Assembly: GCF_001690275.1 (NCBI RefSeq)
Contig: NZ_LZGW01000020.1
Coordinates: forward strand, 43,498-107,497
Length of the DNA: 64,000 bases
Direction of reading: 5' to 3'
Origin: Gilliamella sp. WF3-4
Lineage (GTDB): Bacteria; Pseudomonadota; Gammaproteobacteria; Enterobacterales; Orbaceae
In this document: positions 59,021 to 64,000 of the stretch, one piece after another
Position numbering within the stretch: the first letter of the stretch is position 1
Layout: the number at the start of each line of letters is the position of its first letter
Made by a program: the position numbers and the translations under genes
Notes under the pieces: model-generated
The model's input: only the letters and a program-made list of their open reading frames with translations
Told to the model about the DNA's origin: nothing
The model's database searches: none

Positions 59021-59971
59021 TTAATCGGATTGAACATTATCGGTATATAAAGGAGCATCTCCCTTTGGGCGAGTTTTAAATCGCCGATGTAACCACATAT
59101 ATTGTTCTGGTGCTTTTAAAATTTCTTGCTCAATGACTTTATTCATAAAAGTAGCAGCACGTACATCATCATCTATTGGATAACCTTCCAGTTCTGAGGT
59201 AACGTAAACTGTGTAGTGACCATCTTCTTCACGTTTTGGCGTAAAGGGAATAATTGCAGGCTGACCTAATTTAACTAATATGCGAGTTCCCACCGTTGTT
59301 GCCACTTTTTCAACTGAAAATAGTGGTGCAAATACGCTATTTTTAGGACCATAATCGTGGTCAGGCGCATACCACAACAGCTCGCCATTTTTTAGTGCAC
59401 GAATCATCCCTTTTGTGTTATGACGGTCTAGCATATATTTATTTGACTTGAGCCGACCTTTAAGTTGAACATAATCCATGACCGGATTATCATTGGGTCG
59501 ATAAACACCTACACCAGGATGGCTCATTCCTAAAATACGAGCACCTAATTCCAAAGTTAAAAAATGAATGCCAATAAGCAAAACACCTTGGCCTGATTGT
59601 TGCACTTTTGTAATGTTAAAGTCGCCAACAATAGAAACATATTTCGCAAGCCGTTTATCTGACCAAAACCAAGCCATACCTGTCTCAAAAATAGCCAAGC
59701 CAGTCGAAATAAAATTTTCACGCAACATCTGCTCTCGTTCTTGTTGCGATTTTTTTGGAAAACAGAGCTTAAGATTTTGCCTTGCTGTTTCTTTACGTTT
59801 TCCGATCAGTCGCATTGAAAGTAAACCTAGTCCTTTACCAATTTGGTAAATAACTGGGTAAGGTAATAAAACAGTTACATATAAAACGCCGATACCAAAC
59901 CACGTTAACCAATAACGAGGGTGCAGTAACCGTTTAGTAAAAATAGGGCGAATTTCCTGATTTGGGCTCAT
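59021..59971 (-). CDS. lpxL: Lipid A biosynthesis lauroyl acyltransferase LpxL
   Basis: A 316-residue inner-membrane acyltransferase of late lipid A assembly. HPRYWLTWFGIGVLYVTVLL is the N-terminal membrane anchor; catalytic HX4E is in GIHFLTLELGARILG (about 134-148); VGVYRPNDNPVMDYVQLKGR, GELLWYAPDHDYGP and APEQYMWLHRRFKTRP read as in E. coli LpxL/LpxP. LpxP or LpxM-type variants are possible but these stretches fit LpxL best. Confidence 0.9.
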   Translation of the reverse strand: MSPNQEIRPIFTKRLLHPRYWLTWFGIGVLYVTVLLPYPVIYQIGKGLGLLSMRLIGKRKETARQNLKLCFPKKSQQEREQMLRENFISTGLAIFETGMAWFWSDKRLAKYVSIVGDFNITKVQQSGQGVLLIGIHFLTLELGARILGMSHPGVGVYRPNDNPVMDYVQLKGRLKSNKYMLDRHNTKGMIRALKNGELLWYAPDHDYGPKNSVFAPLFSVEKVATTVGTRILVKLGQPAIIPFTPKREEDGHYTVYVTSELEGYPIDDDVRAATFMNKVIEQEILKAPEQYMWLHRRFKTRPKGDAPLYTDNVQSD

Positions 59972-60105
59972 AGTAAGATCAAATAGCTATTTAAACAGTA
60001 GTAGATTATTATATACCATATCTTGAATTGCGAAGCAGAAAATAAAATACTTACATTTAAATAAATATTTCCTTTAATTTTTGTTTTGAGTAAAAATGAT
60101 AATTT

Positions 60106-60151
60106 AAAATAAACATTAGGAAATAATTTGATTAATCCCTAATATTTATTT
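60106..60151 (-). terminator. Terminator-like hairpin after thyA
   Basis: ATAAACATTAGG (60109-60120) pairs with CCTAATATTTAT (60138-60149) with one mismatch; on the minus strand a T-rich stretch follows. It lies about 70 nt past the thyA stop. Confidence 0.55.
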
Positions 60152-60219
60152 TCTCATTTTTATTTAGCAATAAAACATACACAAAATGTATCTATTTCCT
60201 AAAAATTCTTTACCAAGCT

Positions 60220-61014
60220 TTAAACTGCAACAGGGGCTTTAATCGCTGGGTAAGGATCATAATCCATAATTTCAAAGTCCTCAAAATTATAATCAAAAAT
60301 TGTTGGAGGTTTACGTTTAATTATTAATTTTGGTAATACTTTTGGCTCACGACTTAATTGTAAATAGGCTTGTTCCATATGATTTGAATAAAGATGTGTA
60401 TCACCACCGGTCCACACAAAGTCCCCCACTTGTAAGTCACATTGCTGTGCGATCATGTGAACTAACAAAGAATAGCTTGCAATATTAAACGGCAACCCTA
60501 AAAATACGTCACAAGAACGCTGGTACAGCTGACAAGAAAGCTTACCATTTGCAACATAAAATTGGAAAAAAGCATGGCACGGTGCTAATGCCATTTTGTC
60601 TAATTCACCGACATTCCAAGCAGAAACAATCATACGTCTAGAGTCAGGATCATTTTTAATTTGCTCAATTAACTGCGAAATTTGATCTATTTGACGACCA
60701 TCATCAGCACCCCATGCTCGCCACTGTTTACCATATACAGGACCTAAATCACCATTTTGATCAGCCCATTCATCCCAAATAGTTACTTTATTGTCTTTTA
60801 AATAGTTAATATTTGTGTCACCCTTCAAAAACCAAAGTAATTCATGAATAATTGAACGTAAATGGCATTTTTTAGTTGTCACAAGGGGAAAGCCTTCTTG
60901 TAAATTAAATCTCATTTGATGACCAAAAATAGATAGCGTTCCTGTGCCTGTTCGATCTGACTTAGAGGTACCCTCATCTAAAATTTTTTGCATTAACGCT
61001 AAATATTGTTTCAT
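60220..61014 (-). CDS. thyA: Thymidylate synthase
   Basis: Converts dUMP to dTMP with methylene-tetrahydrofolate. 264 residues, the E. coli length. [30 protein letters not shown] at the N-terminus, catalytic cysteine in [12 protein letters not shown] (about 143-154), [20 protein letters not shown] and the C-terminal IKAPVAV are invariant features. Its ATG overlaps the lgt stop (4 nt). Confidence 0.98.
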   Translation of the reverse strand: MKQYLALMQKILDEGTSKSDRTGTGTLSIFGHQMRFNLQEGFPLVTTKKCHLRSIIHELLWFLKGDTNINYLKDNKVTIWDEWADQNGDLGPVYGKQWRAWGADDGRQIDQISQLIEQIKNDPDSRRMIVSAWNVGELDKMALAPCHAFFQFYVANGKLSCQLYQRSCDVFLGLPFNIASYSLLVHMIAQQCDLQVGDFVWTGGDTHLYSNHMEQAYLQLSREPKVLPKLIIKRKPPTIFDYNFEDFEIMDYDPYPAIKAPVAV

Positions 61015-61880
61015 CGTATTTTTGCCTTCTTGTTAAATCTATACGCAAGTAAGATCATTAAAATGCCACCAATAATCATTGGTAAACATAGAATTTGCCC
61101 CATACTAAAAATATTTAAAAATAAACCTAATTGCTCATCTGGCTGTCTAAAAAATTCTATAACAAATCTAAATAAACCATAGCAAAGCAAAAACAACCCA
61201 GATACAGCCCCCGTTGGTCTTGGTTTTCGAATAAAAATATTTAAGATAATAAACAGCACAACACCTTCAAATAGCATTTCGTAAAGCTGCGATGGATGTC
61301 TTGGTAAAATACCATCTAACTGAGAATATAGAGAAAACCATTCTGGATGAGTCTGAACATACATAAAATCGGCATGCGAGGAAGCTGGAAATAGCATACC
61401 TATAGGCGAATCAGTTACTCGTCCCCAAAGCTCCCCATTAATAAAATTACCAAACCGCCCAAACATCAGACCAATAGGAACTAGAGGAGCAACAAAATCG
61501 CCTACTTGCATAAAACTTTTATTTGTCTTTTTAGCAAAAATAGCAATAACACAAACAGCGCCAATTAAGCCACCATGAAAAGACATACCTCCTTCCCAGA
61601 CTTTAAATAAAATCACAGGATCTTTAATAAAAGCATCAAGGTTATAGAAGAACACATAACCTAACCGCCCACCAATAAAAAGGCCTAAAAATCCCCAAAA
61701 TAATAAATTTTCAACTTGCTGTGATGTCCATTGGCTATTCGGTTTATTTGCTCTGCGTTTAGCCAAGTAAAGAGCACCGAGTACCCCAAATAAATACATA
61801 GCACCATACCAATGAAGTGATATAGGTCCAATAGAAAAAGCTATCGGATCAAAATTAGGAAATTGTAAATATTGATTCAT
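61011..61880 (-). CDS. lgt: Phosphatidylglycerol-prolipoprotein diacylglyceryl transferase
   Basis: A 289-residue, seven-helix membrane enzyme that adds diacylglycerol to lipobox cysteines. [48 protein letters not shown] and [18 protein letters not shown] (the Lgt signature) are present. It overlaps rppH and thyA by 4 nt on either side (ATGA). The E. coli rppH-ptsP-lgt-thyA order is kept except that ptsP is missing between rppH and lgt. Confidence 0.97.
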   Translation of the reverse strand: MNQYLQFPNFDPIAFSIGPISLHWYGAMYLFGVLGALYLAKRRANKPNSQWTSQQVENLLFWGFLGLFIGGRLGYVFFYNLDAFIKDPVILFKVWEGGMSFHGGLIGAVCVIAIFAKKTNKSFMQVGDFVAPLVPIGLMFGRFGNFINGELWGRVTDSPIGMLFPASSHADFMYVQTHPEWFSLYSQLDGILPRHPSQLYEMLFEGVVLFIILNIFIRKPRPTGAVSGLFLLCYGLFRFVIEFFRQPDEQLGLFLNIFSMGQILCLPMIIGGILMILLAYRFNKKAKIR

Positions 61881-62449
61881 TTTTTAATACGCTTTTTGTT
61901 TTTTCGTTTATGAGCAAAGAAGTTAAAACGTTTCTTTTTTGAAACATTAGTCATCGGGGGTGCAATTTCAGATTGTATAGTAAACACAGGTAAAGAAAAT
62001 TCCTTCATTGCCTTTCTATAAACATCTCTTTTAAAAGCAATAACCTGACGAATAGGGTACCAATAACTTACCCATCTCCAATCATCAAATTCAGGTGTTG
62101 AAGACATATTGAGATTAATTGCTGACACATCAGATATCAATTCTAATAAGAACCACTTCTGCTTTTGACCAATACAAACTGGCTGATTTTCCCAACGGAT
62201 CATCCTTTTGGGTAGTTTGTATCGCAACCAACCATTAGTAACAGATAAAATCTTCACATCTTTTGACGATAAACCAACTTCTTCATTTAATTCACGAAAC
62301 ATTGCCTGTTCAGGCGTTTCGTTTATTTTTATTCCGCCCTGAGGAAACTGCCAAGAATTTTGCCCATATCGGCGAGCCCAAAGCACTTGACCATACCTGT
62401 TGCAAATAACTATTCCTACATTTGGACGGTAGCCATCATTATCGATCAC
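61877..62449 (-). CDS. rppH: RNA pyrophosphohydrolase RppH
   Basis: A 190-residue Nudix enzyme that removes pyrophosphate from mRNA 5' ends to start decay. [40 protein letters not shown], the Nudix box through ELNEEVGL (about 38-60), and [20 protein letters not shown] are diagnostic. The C-terminal tail is very basic ([20 protein letters not shown]). First gene of rppH-lgt-thyA. Confidence 0.97.
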   Translation of the reverse strand: MIDNDGYRPNVGIVICNRYGQVLWARRYGQNSWQFPQGGIKINETPEQAMFRELNEEVGLSSKDVKILSVTNGWLRYKLPKRMIRWENQPVCIGQKQKWFLLELISDVSAINLNMSSTPEFDDWRWVSYWYPIRQVIAFKRDVYRKAMKEFSLPVFTIQSEIAPPMTNVSKKKRFNFFAHKRKNKKRIKK

Positions 62450-62857
62450 TGACTACCTCAAAAAAATTATTTTTAATACCTAAATTGTTTCATACATGTG
62501 GCAATAAATAAATAAAAAAATGAATTAATCATGTAAATATATCTTTATATAAACTATATAATAGTTCATAAAAAGTTTGCTCAACAAAATAAGCAACCAC
62601 ATATTCCAACATTAATTAATGATAATTACACTAACAGTAGCCTACAATCAGCCGTGATAAGAAAATACTCATATTAGAATATATCATCATGGTATTAATA
62701 ATTATTTGGCACTTTCATCTTGTATTGAAAAAGTGGATAACTCAACAAAGTTACCTAATTTACCAACCCGCAAACTACTAGCTAGGATGTCGGTCAGCAT
62801 AAAACTGTAGTTTTATTCACGTCGACATTAAGCCAAACTTAGTAACCACTGCCATCA
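62450..62857. other. Gene-poor region upstream of rppH
   Basis: AT-rich stretch without a recognisable gene. A 33-codon minus-strand frame at 62702-62800 (starting MLTDILASSLRVGKLGNFVE) is open but matches nothing I recognise; it could be a degraded gene end. The inverted repeat ATAAAACT-GT-AGTTTTAT lies at about 62799-62816. The rppH promoter must be near its left end. Confidence 0.4.
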
Positions 62858-63040
62858 TTAAAATTTTTTCATCTCAATTAGGGAAAAACCTTTTATAACC
62901 AGTTGATGAACTAACAATAAACGTACTCTAAGTAAAGAGCTATTAGTATAATAACTGTCTTTTAATATTTGATATTTTTCATGCACCGAAAATTGTGTCA
63001 CAACATTAAACGGTTTATTAAAGGCAATTAGTGAACTCAT
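62858..63040 (-). pseudogene. Probable 5' relic of rluE (23S rRNA pseudouridine synthase)
   Basis: A 60-codon frame. Residues 1-30 (MSSLIAFNKPFNVVTQFSVH, then EKYQILKD) read like the start of RluE-type RsuA-family pseudouridine synthases (compare [20 protein letters not shown] in E. coli). After that the similarity ends: no GRLDxxSEG catalytic motif occurs in any frame nearby. RluE is over 180 residues, so this looks like a truncated or decayed gene. A short unrelated ORF is the alternative. Confidence 0.45.
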
Positions 63041-63128
63041 TTTATCATCTTCAATACGTTATTCTTCGGACTATCCGCGCTAGATATTATTATACAAATA
63101 AGCGCTCCATTAAATAAAATACCAAACG

Positions 63129-63158
63129 TAAAAAAGCCCAGCATCACTGCTGGGCTTC
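63129..63158 (-). terminator. Rho-independent terminator of the rRNA operon
   Basis: On the minus strand AAGCCCAGCA pairs with TGCTGGGCTT (63148-63157 with 63134-63143), loop GTGA, followed by TTTTACG. It lies 13 nt beyond the 5S gene. Confidence 0.92.
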
Positions 63159-63170
63159 ACTAAATTTAAA

Positions 63171-63289
63171 AGTCTGGCGGCACCCTACTCTCACATGGGT
63201 AATACCCACACTACCATCGGCACTACGGCGTTTCACTTCTGAGTTCGGCATGGGGTCAGGTGGGACCACCGCGCTATTACCGCCAGACA
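63171..63289 (-). rRNA. rrf: 5S ribosomal RNA
   Basis: Minus strand begins TGTCTGGCGGTAATAGCGCG and ends with the complementary GCCGCCAGACT; the interior CCCACCTGACCCCATGCCGA and GAAACGCCGTAG are universal gammaproteobacterial 5S sequence. About 119 nt; ends are set by pairing of the terminal stem and may be off by a base or two. Confidence 0.96.
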
Positions 63290-63458
63290 TATCCTGTCTT
63301 CTCTTCTCTCAATTACTGTGTATTATCTCATATCCACAACAATCTCTCAATCCGGAACAAACTGCTCTCTCATTTATTAAACAATTTAAAGTCAATCTCT
63401 ATACAATCATCAACTTCAATCATCCTATCGCGTAACTCCAAAACAACTCCGAGTTGTA

Positions 63459-64000
<542 letters not shown>

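Noticed and set aside
63290..63458. tRNA gene in the 23S-5S spacer
   Set aside because: No cloverleaf or T-arm consensus (GTTCGAATC-like) is visible in the 169 nt.

Overview
The window is a stretch of AT-rich gammaproteobacterial chromosome, roughly one third G+C by eye. Gene content and order (rpsP-rimM-trmD-rplS, gltBD, glyQS, hemE-yjaG-hupA, argP/rpiA/serA, rpmBG, lpoA-yraN-diaA, rppH-lgt-thyA, mutH, rlmM, ArgR- and TyrR-type operators) are those of an Enterobacterales/Pasteurellales-like lineage. The very low G+C together with PTS-rich sugar metabolism suggests a host-associated relative such as the Orbaceae (Gilliamella/Frischella-like). That placement is inference; no search was run.

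Layout. 1-1.9 kb: end of the ribosomal/tRNA-modification operon. 2.0-2.6 kb: MarC-family membrane protein. 2.8-9.9 kb: four genes (fold-III PLP decarboxylase, antiporter, fold-III racemase, AAT permease) diverge from a PAS/AAA+/Fis activator; a textbook sigma-54 promoter and a perfect dyad lie between them. This matches the Salmonella STM2361-STM2357 arrangement for D-ornithine/D-lysine use. 10-28.6 kb: mostly housekeeping (flavoprotein, gltBD, an orphan lipoprotein with a gene-poor repeat-bearing 0.7 kb, glyQS, YciC-like protein, ybaK, hupA, yjaG, hemE, argP, rpiA, serA). 28.9-32.4 kb: two tandem adhesin-like genes whose first 256 codons and upstream flank are nearly identical while their C-terminal halves differ.

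32.9-44.6 kb is a hexitol/ketohexose region. A complete sorbitol (srlAEB-srlD-gutM-srlR) operon lies on the minus strand. Past dps, a flavin reductase and mutH, an L-sorbose operon (sorFBAM-sorE-sorC) lies on the plus strand. The sorbose operon lacks sorD; the nearby srlD makes the same conversion (glucitol-6-P to fructose-6-P), so the two operons together form a complete route. Matching TTTCA-N3-TGAAA dyads precede srlA and srlR and are probably SrlR operators.

44.7-49.9 kb: argA with an ARG box, a YdiN/YdiM-like MFS transporter, aroL with a perfect TyrR box, a YdiL-like HTH protein and aroE, recalling the E. coli ydi-aro neighbourhood. 50-62.4 kb: rpmBG, a GltP-like symporter, gyrA, diaA, yraN (apparently starting at a non-ATG codon inside the end of lpoA), lpoA, rlmM, lpxL, thyA, lgt, rppH. 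62.5-64 kb: a gene-poor stretch with a probable rluE relic, then the end of an rRNA operon (terminator, 5S, 3' part of 23S) on the minus strand.

I saw no prophage, insertion sequence, CRISPR array, restriction system or tRNA gene.
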